The notes below the pieces were generated by a model. It had not been told where the DNA came from. It saw only the letters and a list, made by a program, of their open reading frames with translations, and ran no database searches. Positions 14,184-21,764 of a stretch of 25,578 bases of DNA are shown in pieces. Positions within the stretch are counted from its first letter, which is position 1. Every line of letters starts with the position of its first letter. The stretch comes from Hallerella sp963597395 (lineage in GTDB: Bacteria; Fibrobacterota; Fibrobacteria; Fibrobacterales; Fibrobacteraceae). The position numbers and the translations under genes are program-made. The DNA lies in assembly GCA_963597395.1 (NCBI GenBank), contig CAVBPX010000032.1:1-25578 (forward strand). Direction: 5' to 3'.

Positions 14184-15608
14184 CTAGAAATTGAAATAGA
14201 CGTTCAAAAGCGATTGGGAATTCATCGGAACGAACCCGCCCTCAAAATGCAGCCGGTCAAAGAAGGAAAGCTCCTCTTCGTAAAGAACCTTGTTGTGCGC
14301 ATGGGCGGACCACGCCGCATCGAGGGCCGAGACCAGATGGTTCAGAATAAGGCCGCCAAAGAACCAGGCCTGCATGTCGGCATAGTCGTTCGCCTTGCTC
14401 CGCATGCTGCGATAGATGGCCATGTTCGCCGATGTTCCGAGCGGGACCGTCTCCGAGGTTTTCGAAAGGTTCAGCGCGGAAGCCGCCGTCTCGTCCGTGA
14501 CGTCGTCCCAGCCGAGTACATAGGAAGTCCCCGAAATCGAGGAATAATACGAACCCGAGTTGTAGAGCGAGAACTTTCCGTTCAGATGGTTCACATGGTT
14601 CCGGTCGTCGGTGAGTTCCTTGCCTTCCACATAGCAGCCGTTCGCTCCGGCGTTGTTATTGCCGTAGATGGACTTGCAATACGATTCGCGGTTCGAAAGG
14701 TAGCGTTCGATGAACTTTTCCTCCTCGTCCGAATCGTCGAGCGAATTGTAGAGGCTGTGCATTTTCGACTCGTATTCGTAGGCGCTGAAATGATTTTTGG
14801 CGAACTTCTTGTAACGGCTCACCTGACGGTCATACTTGTGGACGGAATAATAATACCAGCTGCCCCAGAGTCCCGCTTCGAGTGCGAGATAGGCCGCTCC
14901 GCGCACATAGTTGAATGCCGACCCGCCGACATAAAGCTGTCCCGAACCCGGAACGACCAGCGAGAAAAAGAGCGCCTTCCGCGGACTCTTGTAGCGTCCC
15001 TTCATTTCGTCGATGCCATAGACCTTCGAAACCTTGACCGGGCCGAGAATATCGCGGCGTGAAATCGAGGACGAAGAGGCGGCGACCACCGCGGAAGAAG
15101 AAGATTCCGCCGCGCTGGACGACGAAACGGCGCTGTCCGGAACCGCGGCAAGGGAATCCGGCAAAACAGGCGAAGACGCCGTGGAATCCGCCACGGCGGA
15201 CGAATCCGCATTCAGGGGATCCGCAGCCGGAAGAGTCGAAGAATCGGGCGGAACTTCGGACGAACTCGAAGAGAGAATGGCTGACGAGCTGGAAGAAACT
15301 TCCGCAAGCGAACTGGAGGAAATCTCGATCGAGGAACTGGAAGGAGCGTCTGCCGAGGAACTTGAAAGCGTCCCGACGGAAGAACTCAGGGAAACCTCCG
15401 AGGAGCTGGAGACCAAAACCGAGGACGAGCTCGAAACGAGCTGCACGGCGGACGAACTTTCCGGTAGAGCCTCCGAAGAGCTGGAAACGGACGAAGAAGA
15501 ATCCTCTTTTTTGGATTCCTCGTCAAATTCGGCAAACAAGTCGCGCACCTGGGCAAACGCCGACGCCGACATCAAAAAAACGCACAAGACGGAAACGAAA
15601 AATCGCAT
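14184..15608 (-). CDS. Secreted protein with poly-Ser linker and PGxGQxY domain
   Basis: 474 residues. A signal peptide (MRFFVSVLCVFLMSASAFAQ) is followed by an acidic segment, then a long low-complexity region (about 37-182) of Ser-Ser-Ser-Ser blocks separated by Val, Ala, Glu and Pro, a linker style well known from Fibrobacter secreted proteins. The C-terminal half holds LVVPGSGQLYVGG (218-229), a hydrophobic segment (about 230-255), and the terminus SLLNVYFNF. It is probably a paralogue of the 13352 gene with an added linker. The ATG at 15608 starts the signal peptide neatly; a TTG two codons upstream is less likely. No good Shine-Dalgarno is visible. The function is unknown; it would sit in the periplasm or outer membrane. 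Confidence 0.75.
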   Translation of the reverse strand: MRFFVSVLCVFLMSASAFAQVRDLFAEFDEESKKEDSSSSVSSSSEALPESSSAVQLVSSSSSVLVSSSSEVSLSSSVGTLSSSSADAPSSSSIEISSSSLAEVSSSSSAILSSSSSEVPPDSSTLPAADPLNADSSAVADSTASSPVLPDSLAAVPDSAVSSSSAAESSSSAVVAASSSSISRRDILGPVKVSKVYGIDEMKGRYKSPRKALFFSLVVPGSGQLYVGGSAFNYVRGAAYLALEAGLWGSWYYYSVHKYDRQVSRYKKFAKNHFSAYEYESKMHSLYNSLDDSDEEEKFIERYLSNRESYCKSIYGNNNAGANGCYVEGKELTDDRNHVNHLNGKFSLYNSGSYYSSISGTSYVLGWDDVTDETAASALNLSKTSETVPLGTSANMAIYRSMRSKANDYADMQAWFFGGLILNHLVSALDAAWSAHAHNKVLYEEELSFFDRLHFEGGFVPMNSQSLLNVYFNF

Positions 15609-15662
15609 AGGCAAAATTTACAAAATTCAAAGGAACAAAAAGCGCCGTTTCCGCATAAAATG

Positions 15663-15691
15663 AAGGAAGCCGCCCGGAGGGCGGCTTCCTT
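15663..15691 (-). terminator. Intrinsic terminator of the rpsF-rpsR-rplI operon
   Basis: A perfect 13-bp stem, AAGGAAGCCGCCC (15663-15675) with GGGCGGCTTCCTT (15679-15691), closes a 3-base loop 21 bases past the rplI stop. On the - strand it is followed by CATTTTATG, so the T-tract is short. Confidence 0.8.
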
Positions 15692-15711
15692 GACGTAAAA
15701 GCTTTAGAAGC

Positions 15712-16158
15712 TTAGTCGGCCTTGACGACCCAAACCTTCACTTCCGCGGTGACGTCCCCGAAAACCTTGACGGTAACCGGATAGACGCCGAGCTGCTTGA
15801 TGGGTTCCGCGAGCTCGATCTGAGCACGGGTCACCTTCACGCCCTGCTTCGTGATTTCGTCCGCGATGTCCGCGGCGGTCACGGAACCGTAAAGGCGTTC
15901 CCCTTCGACGACGCGACGGGAAAGGTTCACGGTCACTTCGGCGAGCTTGGCGGCCGTTTCACGGGCCTTGCCGAGTTCCTTGTTGAAGATGGCTTCCATC
16001 GCTTCGCGATTTTCGACAATCTTCTTCTTCGCTTCTTCCGTGGCGCGGATGGCGAGCTTTTTCGGGAAAAGGTAGTTGAGAGCGTAGCCGTTCTTTACCT
16101 TGACCACGTCCATCATTTTGCCCAGGTTCGGCACATTGGCTTTAAGAATAATTTCCAT
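15712..16158 (-). CDS. rplI: 50S ribosomal protein L9
   Basis: 148 residues, the usual bacterial length. The N-terminal RNA-binding domain shows MEIILKANVPNLGKMMDVV and VKNGYALNYLFPKKLAI. A long connecting helix (about 55-80) and the C-terminal domain follow. AAGGAG stands upstream of the ATG. It is the third gene of the conserved rpsF-rpsR-rplI cluster, 9 bases after rpsR, and is followed by a strong hairpin terminator. Confidence 0.97.
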   Translation of the reverse strand: MEIILKANVPNLGKMMDVVKVKNGYALNYLFPKKLAIRATEEAKKKIVENREAMEAIFNKELGKARETAAKLAEVTVNLSRRVVEGERLYGSVTAADIADEITKQGVKVTRAQIELAEPIKQLGVYPVTVKVFGDVTAEVKVWVVKAD

Positions 16159-16167
16159 TTTTACTCC

Positions 16168-16419
16168 TTAGCGCAACGTATCTGCGACGAACGGAAGAAT
16201 GGCCATCTGACGGGCGCGCTTGATGGCTTCGACGAGCATGCGCTGATACTTGGCGCTCGTTCCGGAAATGCGGCGCGGAATGATCTTGCCGCGTTCGGAA
16301 ATGAAACGGCGCAGGACCTTTTCGTCCTTATAGTCGATAAATTCGACCTTGTTCTCGGTGAACCAGCAGGTCTTTTTGCGGCGAACGCGAGAATTGTTCT
16401 TCTTGTCTTCGAAAGCCAT
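16168..16419 (-). CDS. rpsR: 30S ribosomal protein S18
   Basis: 83 residues. The core FIDYKDEKVLRRFISERGKI and RRISGTSAKYQRMLVEAIKRAR is characteristic of S18, which binds S6 on the small-subunit platform. The ATG overlaps the rpsF stop codon by one base (TAATG), so synthesis is probably coupled to that of S6. The single Cys in KKTCWFTE is consistent with a zinc-independent form. Confidence 0.97.
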   Translation of the reverse strand: MAFEDKKNNSRVRRKKTCWFTENKVEFIDYKDEKVLRRFISERGKIIPRRISGTSAKYQRMLVEAIKRARQMAILPFVADTLR

Positions 16420-16784
16420 TATTCTGCATCTCCTTCTTCAGCGTCGATCGGAGTCACGTCTTCGGTCTGGCTCAGGTTCTTGTCGTAAATCACTTCCGTC
16501 ATCGGATAATCCGCGAGGGTCATCCAGCGGAGGACGTTCTCGTCGAGCTTAAAGATCTTTTCAAGCTCGGCAACGACGGAGGATTCCGCCTTGTAGTAGA
16601 AAATCACATAGTAGCCGTGGCTCTTGTGATTGATTTCGTAGGCGAGCTTGCGCTTGCCCCAGTCATCGCGGCGGACGATTTCGCCTGCAGCGGTGATCTT
16701 GTCGGCAAAGCTCTGCACTTCGGACGCAATCACGTCGTCGGAGAGCATGGCATCGAGGATCACCATTGTCTCGTATTGTTTCAT
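16419..16784 (-). CDS. rpsF: 30S ribosomal protein S6
   Basis: 121 residues beginning MKQYETMVILDAML, the standard S6 opening, followed by DDWGKRKLAYEINHKSHGYYVIFYY (S18-binding surface) and an acidic tail. The frame is open further upstream to 16883, but ATG 16784 is the correct start: AAGGGA lies just upstream, and the extra residues would cover the structured leader. No ssb gene lies between rpsF and rpsR, unlike the Bacillus arrangement. Confidence 0.96.
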   Translation of the reverse strand: MKQYETMVILDAMLSDDVIASEVQSFADKITAAGEIVRRDDWGKRKLAYEINHKSHGYYVIFYYKAESSVVAELEKIFKLDENVLRWMTLADYPMTEVIYDKNLSQTEDVTPIDAEEGDAE

Positions 16785-16852
16785 AATATCCCTTTGGACT
16801 TTAGCCCGCATCCACCATGGATACAGGAGGGTCCCGTTTTTACGCGGGACCC
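16785..16852 (-). promoter_or_regulatory. Structured 5' leader of the rpsF operon (candidate S6:S18-binding leader)
   Basis: Two hairpins fill the leader on the - strand. The first pairs GGGTCCCG with CGGGACCC (+ strand 16829-16836 and 16845-16852, 8-base loop). The second is a 10-bp stem with two G-U pairs (16805-16814 with 16818-16827, 3-base loop), ending 20 bases before the ATG. Many bacteria autoregulate this operon by binding of the S6:S18 complex to an rpsF leader structure. The position and compactness fit, but the known binding motif was not confirmed. Confidence 0.5.
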
Positions 16853-16884
16853 CCAAGTTAGAAAAAAATCCGGAATCCGTCAAA
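16853..16884 (-). promoter_or_regulatory. Candidate promoter of the rpsF operon
   Basis: Read on the - strand, TTTG (16884-16881), 20 bases, then TAACTTGG (16860-16853) is one mismatch from the Bacteroidota pattern TTTG-N19-21-TAnnTTTG. The same stretch also reads TTGACG-N17-TAACTT in the sigma-70 style. Transcription would begin just at the first leader hairpin. The -33 element overlaps the stop codon of the upstream gene. Confidence 0.5.
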
Positions 16885-17662
16885 TGCTCAGGACGAGAGC
16901 GAGCAAAAAAGCCTCCCCCCAGGCACTCGAATTTCCCGAAATATAGTGATGGCCGAGGAATTCGAGCACGATCCAGCCGCCGAGAAAGTTCTCTTTTAGG
17001 TAGTTCCAGTGGTTTCGGAGGTTAAAACCGATGCCCGCGCCCAGGGAAATTTGGCCGACTTTCGCAAAATTGTATTCGATTCCGAAAGCCCCGTTCACGG
17101 CAAAGTCCCGGGAAAGAAGGAAGCCCGTCCCGATTTCGAGTCCGCTCGAAAAGCCGTCCAGACGATATTCGTTTTTGCATCCCCCCTTGTCGTCCCCGTC
17201 AAAAAAGAAGTTTCTGTCCCCGCGGGCGGAAAATTCGTCCCGGAGTTCCGAAAGGCTCGTGGTTTCGAACCCGATTTTCGGGCTGAGAAAAATGTCCCAC
17301 CTGGGAGAGACCAGCGCGTGCAGTCGCACGTTCGTGTAGTAGCGCTGATAGATGAGAAAGTTTTCGTCGTCGATGTCCCCGCCGTACATCCGGACGGAAA
17401 ATCCGCCGGAAAGAAAGCTCGCGTAGTCGTATTCGAGGGCGCCTTCCCACTCGGCAAGCGTATTGCAGCTGCTGCCGCTCGGAAAAAACGCCCCGGCGCC
17501 CAGTCCAACGCCTAGGCCCTTTTGCTGAAAGGCCGTCTCGTGCGAAAGCGGGATGCCGCCGTCCGCTATCCTGTTCGAAAAAATAGAACCTTTTCCATCG
17601 CCGGCGAGCGCAAGCGAGGAAAGAAAAAGGAACAAGGCTATTTTTCGGATGGGAAAACGCAC
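16880..17662 (-). CDS. Putative outer-membrane beta-barrel protein
   Basis: 260 residues with a signal peptide (MRFPIRKIALFLFLSSLALA). The rest is alternating hydrophobic and polar residues with many Gly and aromatic residues (GLGVGLGAGAFFPSG, GGFSVRMYGGDID, GLEIGTGFLLSRDFAVNGAFGIEYNFAKVGQISLGAGIGFNLR), typical of small outer-membrane barrels. Two Cys residues (SSCNTL and GGCKNE) could pair in the periplasm. The start is GTG at 17662; the AGAG just before it is too close to be a normal Shine-Dalgarno, so the start is uncertain. It lies between fabF and the rpsF operon on the same strand. No specific family was recognised. Confidence 0.65.
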   Translation of the reverse strand: MRFPIRKIALFLFLSSLALAGDGKGSIFSNRIADGGIPLSHETAFQQKGLGVGLGAGAFFPSGSSCNTLAEWEGALEYDYASFLSGGFSVRMYGGDIDDENFLIYQRYYTNVRLHALVSPRWDIFLSPKIGFETTSLSELRDEFSARGDRNFFFDGDDKGGCKNEYRLDGFSSGLEIGTGFLLSRDFAVNGAFGIEYNFAKVGQISLGAGIGFNLRNHWNYLKENFLGGWIVLEFLGHHYISGNSSAWGEAFLLALVLSI

Positions 17663-17732
17663 GCTCTAAATGTAGAACATCCGGTTTGCGATGTTTACAA
17701 AGAGACGTGCAAAACCCGTCCGATTTTCGAAA

Positions 17733-18971
17733 TTAGACCCGTCCGAAGATGACGACGCTGTTGTGGCCGCCAAATCCAAAGCTGTTGGACATTGCATAGT
17801 TAAAGCTGTGCGAAACGGCTCCGTCCTTGCAGACGTCAAGCGCAATCGCCGGGTCCTGATTTTCGACGTTCAGCGTCCCGTGAACCTTTTGGTCGATGAG
17901 GGACTTAATCGAAATGATTCCCTCGATGGCCGAAGCCGCTCCGAGCATGTGCCCGATCATCGACTTCGACGAGTTGATCTTCAGGTTTTTAACCGCGTCG
18001 CCGTAAACCTCGCAAATGGCCTTGCATTCCGCAACGTCTCCGAGCGGCGTGGATGTTCCGTGCGTGTTGATGTAGCCGACGTCCTTCGGTTCGAGTTTTG
18101 CGTCGCGGAGGGCGTTTTCGATGGCGAGCTTCACGCCGGCGCCGTCCTCGCGCGGGGCCGTAATGTGGTGCGCATCGGCGGAAAGTCCGACGCCCGCAAT
18201 GGTCGCGTAGATTTTTGCGCCGCGCGCTTCAGCGTGCTTTCGGCTTTCGAGCACCATGACGGCGGATCCTTCTCCGATGACAAAACCGTCACGGTCCTTG
18301 TCGAACGGACGGGAAGCCTTTTCGGGAGCATCGTTTCGGCGGCTCAGGGCGTGCATGTTGGCAAATCCCGAGAGGGCGACGGACGTTACGGCTTCTTCGG
18401 TTCCGCCGGCAATCATCACGTCGGCGCGGCCAAGGCGGATCTGGTCCGCGGCGGCAATCAGGGCGTGATTCGAAGAGGCGCACGCGGAAGTCGTCACAAA
18501 GTTCGGGCCCATGAATCCGAGGCGGATGGAAATTTCGCCCGTCGCCATGTTCGTGATGGACATCGGAATAAAGAACGGGGAGACGCGGCGCGGTCCCTTG
18601 GTCGCAAGCGAGGCGCAGCCGTCGTAATAAAGGTCCATGCCACCCATGCCGGAGGCGACGATGACGCCCGCGCGGGACTTATCGACATTTTCGAGAACAA
18701 GACCCGAATCCTCGACGGCGTGCATTGCGGCATAGACCGCATAGCGGATGTTGCGGGAATAGCGCTTCTGGTCGCGGGCATTGAAATAGGCGGAATCGTC
18801 AAATTCCTTCACTTCCGACGCAAAGTGGACTTCGTAAGCGCTCGTATCCATCTTTTCGATGTTCGAAACACCGGACTTTCCGGCGAGAAGATTCGCCCAG
18901 AGCGCATCCGGAGTGTTTCCGAGGGACGAGACGCAGCCCATGCCCGTAATCACAACTTCTTCCATGTTCAT
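17733..18971 (-). CDS. fabF: Beta-ketoacyl-ACP synthase II
   Basis: 412 residues, the normal length. It elongates acyl-ACP with malonyl-ACP in fatty acid synthesis. The catalytic triad is complete: C164 in TTSACASSNHA, H304 in NTHGTSTPLGD, and H341 in GHMLGAASAIEG, one position off E. coli FabF numbering. The conserved C-terminal glycine loop NSFGFGGHN is present. The start ATG 18971 (MNMEEVV) is chosen because an AAAGGA lies 6 bases upstream; ATG 18965 is an alternative, and the upstream open frame to 19034 is not needed. No acpP or other fab gene is adjacent. It is divergent from orn. Confidence 0.95.
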   Translation of the reverse strand: MNMEEVVITGMGCVSSLGNTPDALWANLLAGKSGVSNIEKMDTSAYEVHFASEVKEFDDSAYFNARDQKRYSRNIRYAVYAAMHAVEDSGLVLENVDKSRAGVIVASGMGGMDLYYDGCASLATKGPRRVSPFFIPMSITNMATGEISIRLGFMGPNFVTTSACASSNHALIAAADQIRLGRADVMIAGGTEEAVTSVALSGFANMHALSRRNDAPEKASRPFDKDRDGFVIGEGSAVMVLESRKHAEARGAKIYATIAGVGLSADAHHITAPREDGAGVKLAIENALRDAKLEPKDVGYINTHGTSTPLGDVAECKAICEVYGDAVKNLKINSSKSMIGHMLGAASAIEGIISIKSLIDQKVHGTLNVENQDPAIALDVCKDGAVSHSFNYAMSNSFGFGGHNSVVIFGRV

Positions 18972-18994
18972 TCCTTTTCCTTTAAGGGTGACGA

Positions 18995-19021
18995 GCCGTC
19001 CCGAAAGACGGCCGGTTTTTT
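18995..19021 (+). other. Terminator-like hairpin in the fabF/orn divergent region
   Basis: GCCGTC (18995-19000), loop CCGAAA, GACGGC (19007-19012), then CGG and six T. On the + strand this looks like an intrinsic terminator, but no + strand gene precedes it. On the - strand it lies in the fabF leader with the A-run first. The T-run also forms the orn -33 element. Confidence 0.5.
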
Positions 19022-19049
19022 GTATCAACACCATAAATTTATAAATTTG
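19019..19049 (+). promoter_or_regulatory. Promoter of orn, Bacteroidota-type
   Basis: TTTG (19019-19022), a 19-base spacer, and TAAATTTG (19042-19049) match the TTTG-N19-TAnnTTTG consensus exactly. The last base is only 7 bases before the orn ATG, so the transcript would have almost no leader. Confidence 0.6.
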
Positions 19050-19056
19050 GAATTAA

Positions 19057-19635
19057 ATGATTTTTCAAAACAGAACCGCTCCCAATCTCGTGTGGATGGA
19101 TCTCGAAATGTCCGGTCTCGACCCAGAACGCGACGTCATCCTCGAAATTGCGACAATCGTGACGGATGCAAACCTGAAAGTTCTCGCCGAGGGCCCCGTC
19201 ATCGCCATCCACCAGCCGGAAAACGTTCTCACCGGCATGGACGACTGGAACACGCGGCATCACACGCAAAGCGGACTGGTTTCGCGGGTCAGGCGTTCCC
19301 AATACAGCCTCAAGGATGCGGAAGACGTCACGCTCCGATTCATCCGAAAATACACGATCGGACATGACCGCGAACACGGCGGAAACCTCCTGTGCGGAAA
19401 TTCCATCACGCAGGACAGGCGCTTTCTCTATAAGTATATGCCGAACATTTCGAACTGGCTCAACTACCGGAACATCGACGTTTCGACCGTCAAGGAACTC
19501 GCCTTTCGCTGGTTTCCGGACCTTCCCGAATTTCAAAAAGAGGAAAAGCACCAGGCCCTCGACGACATCCGCGAAAGCATCGCGGAACTTGAATATTACC
19601 GCAAAACCATCTTCCACCTTGCGCCGAAAGGATGA
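19057..19635 (+). CDS. orn: Oligoribonuclease (DEDDh 3'-5' exonuclease)
   Basis: 192 residues. It degrades dinucleotides such as pGpG and other very short RNAs. The DEDDh residues are visible: D15 and E17 in VWMDLEMSGLD, D120 in CGNSITQDRRF, H165 and D170 in KHQALDDI. HHTQSGL and YRNIDVSTVKEL are also typical of Orn. The ATG at 19057 follows a very short leader, with at most a weak GGA (19049-19051) as Shine-Dalgarno. The stop overlaps the next start in ATGA. It coexists with NrnA in this genome. Confidence 0.94.
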   Translation: MIFQNRTAPNLVWMDLEMSGLDPERDVILEIATIVTDANLKVLAEGPVIAIHQPENVLTGMDDWNTRHHTQSGLVSRVRRSQYSLKDAEDVTLRFIRKYTIGHDREHGGNLLCGNSITQDRRFLYKYMPNISNWLNYRNIDVSTVKELAFRWFPDLPEFQKEEKHQALDDIRESIAELEYYRKTIFHLAPKG

Positions 19636-20864
19636 ACGGCCGACGTGAAATTCCGCGCAAGTGGCGCCTTTTCAACCGGGCCCTTCTCATCGCTCTAGGC
19701 ATCGCGTGCCTCGTCGAATGCGGACGATGCGCGCTTGAAGATTCCCCGGAAGGCGCCCCTTCCAAAAGAGCGGAGGCTCTGCCCGATACGCTTCCCCAGC
19801 GCGACCTTTCCGACTCCGCGGAAAAGATTCCCTTCACAAGCGAAAACGCCCGAAAGGAAATTGACCTTTCGCACGTCTATGCCCAGCGGGACACGGGCCT
19901 TGCCCATCTTATGGACACGTTCCTCCGCCGCTACCGACCCAAGGACGCTCTCTACCTCGCCGTCGATCCTTCGACAAACGAAATCATCGCCTGGGGAGAG
20001 CGCAAGGAAGACGCCGTGCAAATTGAACCGGATTACCTGTCCCGGGCGACGTTCCCCGCGGCGAGCCTCGCCAAGACGGTCACGCTTGCGGCCGCCTTTG
20101 AATCGAAGCGCTACTCGCTCCACTCGGAAATTCCGCTGATAGGTTCCGCTCACAAGCTCTACCGCCGGCAGATTCAGGTTCCCGAAAATTACCGCGGACC
20201 TCTTGTGCCGGTTCACGAGGCTTACGCCAAATCCTACAATCCCCCGCTCGCCATCATCGGAATGAACGTCGGTGCAAAACGCCTTCGCGAAGCCGCCGAA
20301 AAGCTGGGATTCAACCGCGACTACCCGCACGGCCTCCCCGAAAAAAGCCTCTATGCGCCCCCCGACACCGGATACGCCCTCGCCGAAACCGCTTGCGGAT
20401 TTACGCAAAGCGTAACGCTCTCTCCGCTCCAGGCGGCCGCCATGGTCCGGGCCGTTCTGCAAAGGCGCCCGTTCGAAATCCCGTGGGAAAGGAACGGCGC
20501 AAACGGACACGCCCCAAGGATTTCCGAGGACCTCGGTCTTCTGAAATTTTCGGACAACGCCTATCTGGGACTCCGGGAAGCGATGGTCGCAACGGCAACC
20601 GTCGGCACGGCAAGAAAGCAAATTTCGACGCGGAACATTTCGCGCCGGGTCTTTTCGGACCTTGAAATCGGCGGCAAGACGGGATCGCTCGACGGCGAAA
20701 ATCCCAAGGGCCGCTACGACTGGTTCATGGGATTTGCCAAAAGCAAATCCGACCCGAAAAAATCGATAGTCCTGGTCGTGATGCAGGTGCACGGGGAAAT
20801 GCGCACGCAGACCTCCACACAAATTGCGGCCCTTCTCATCAACTACTGGGCAAAGGAGAAATGA
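19632..20864 (+). CDS. Single-domain penicillin-binding transpeptidase
   Basis: 410 residues. A short cytoplasmic start and one membrane segment (about 13-31) anchor a periplasmic transpeptidase domain. The penicilloyl-serine motifs are in order: S145-LA-K148, S202-Y-N204, and K350-T-G352. This identifies a peptidoglycan D,D-transpeptidase of the PBP type. The N-terminal dimerisation/pedestal domain usual in FtsI and MrdA is missing, since only about 110 residues precede the catalytic domain and they are Pro/Ser/charged-rich. It is thus about 150-200 residues shorter than class B PBPs. The ATG overlaps the orn stop by 4 bases (ATGA). Its place with lgt suggests an envelope role; its exact partner is unknown. 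Confidence 0.8.
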   Translation: MNGRREIPRKWRLFNRALLIALGIACLVECGRCALEDSPEGAPSKRAEALPDTLPQRDLSDSAEKIPFTSENARKEIDLSHVYAQRDTGLAHLMDTFLRRYRPKDALYLAVDPSTNEIIAWGERKEDAVQIEPDYLSRATFPAASLAKTVTLAAAFESKRYSLHSEIPLIGSAHKLYRRQIQVPENYRGPLVPVHEAYAKSYNPPLAIIGMNVGAKRLREAAEKLGFNRDYPHGLPEKSLYAPPDTGYALAETACGFTQSVTLSPLQAAAMVRAVLQRRPFEIPWERNGANGHAPRISEDLGLLKFSDNAYLGLREAMVATATVGTARKQISTRNISRRVFSDLEIGGKTGSLDGENPKGRYDWFMGFAKSKSDPKKSIVLVVMQVHGEMRTQTSTQIAALLINYWAKEK

Positions 20865-21760
20865 TGTTCAACCTCGACTACAGCTGGTGGAACCTGATTC
20901 CAACGCACTTCGACGGAGTGGCGATTCACCTCGGAAGCTTTCCCGTGCACTGGTATGGCCTCATGTACCTCTTCGCGTTCGTCACGTGCTACGCCGTCAT
21001 CTGGAAAACGAACGTCCGGGAGAACATCGGAATTTCCAAGCAGCAAATGGACGGATTCGTCACCTGGGTCATCGCCGGAATTCTCGTCGGGGCGCGCCTC
21101 GGATACGTCTTCTTCTACAACCCGGCGCACTACCTGTCGAACCCGCTCGAAATCATTGCGCCTTTCCGCTACAGCGCGGAACAGGGACTTTACTTTGTAG
21201 GAATTTCGGGCATGTCGTACCACGGAGGCCTCCTCGGAGCGATTCTTTTCGGAATCATCGGGATGAAGCGAAACAAGCTTCCGGTATGGAACACGCTCAA
21301 CCTCGGATTTTTGGCGGCTCCGCTCGGATACAGCTGGGGGCGCTGGGGAAACTTCGTCAACGGCGAACTTTACGGCGAAGTGACGACAAGCCCCATCGGG
21401 ATGCTCTTTCCGCTGGCGCACGACCTGCAACTCCGCCATCCGTCGCAGCTCTACGAGATGGTTTTCGAAGGCGTCATTCTCTTCGGCCTCCTGATTTTCC
21501 TCGGACGGTACAAAGTATTTAAAAAGCAGATGCTCCCGCTCTATCTGATGGGCTACGGAACGTTCCGATTTTTCATTGAATTTTTCCGCCACCCGGACAG
21601 TTTCCTCGGACGGAACGATCTTTTGGGCATGAGCCGCGGACAGACCCTGTGCGTTCTCATGATCCTTCTCGGAATCGTCCTTTTCATCTGGGAACATCAC
21701 CGCGAAAAGCAACGGACGGCGGACAAAAATTCTAACATTGCGTCGCCCTCCAAAAATTAA
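20864..21760 (+). CDS. lgt: Prolipoprotein diacylglyceryl transferase
   Basis: 298 residues, multi-pass inner-membrane enzyme that transfers diacylglyceryl from phosphatidylglycerol to the lipobox Cys of prolipoproteins. Visible are FPVHWYGLMY near the N-terminus, GMSYHGGLLGA (H120), the Lgt signature GRWGNFVNGE (R160, N163, N166, E168), HPSQLYE, and FRFFIEFFRHPD. ATG 20864 is preferred over ATG 20861 because AAAGGAG (20852-20858) is then 5 bases away. Either start overlaps the PBP stop codon. Repeat copy 3 begins directly after its stop. Confidence 0.95.
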   Translation: MFNLDYSWWNLIPTHFDGVAIHLGSFPVHWYGLMYLFAFVTCYAVIWKTNVRENIGISKQQMDGFVTWVIAGILVGARLGYVFFYNPAHYLSNPLEIIAPFRYSAEQGLYFVGISGMSYHGGLLGAILFGIIGMKRNKLPVWNTLNLGFLAAPLGYSWGRWGNFVNGELYGEVTTSPIGMLFPLAHDLQLRHPSQLYEMVFEGVILFGLLIFLGRYKVFKKQMLPLYLMGYGTFRFFIEFFRHPDSFLGRNDLLGMSRGQTLCVLMILLGIVLFIWEHHREKQRTADKNSNIASPSKN

Positions 21761-21764
21761 GGGG

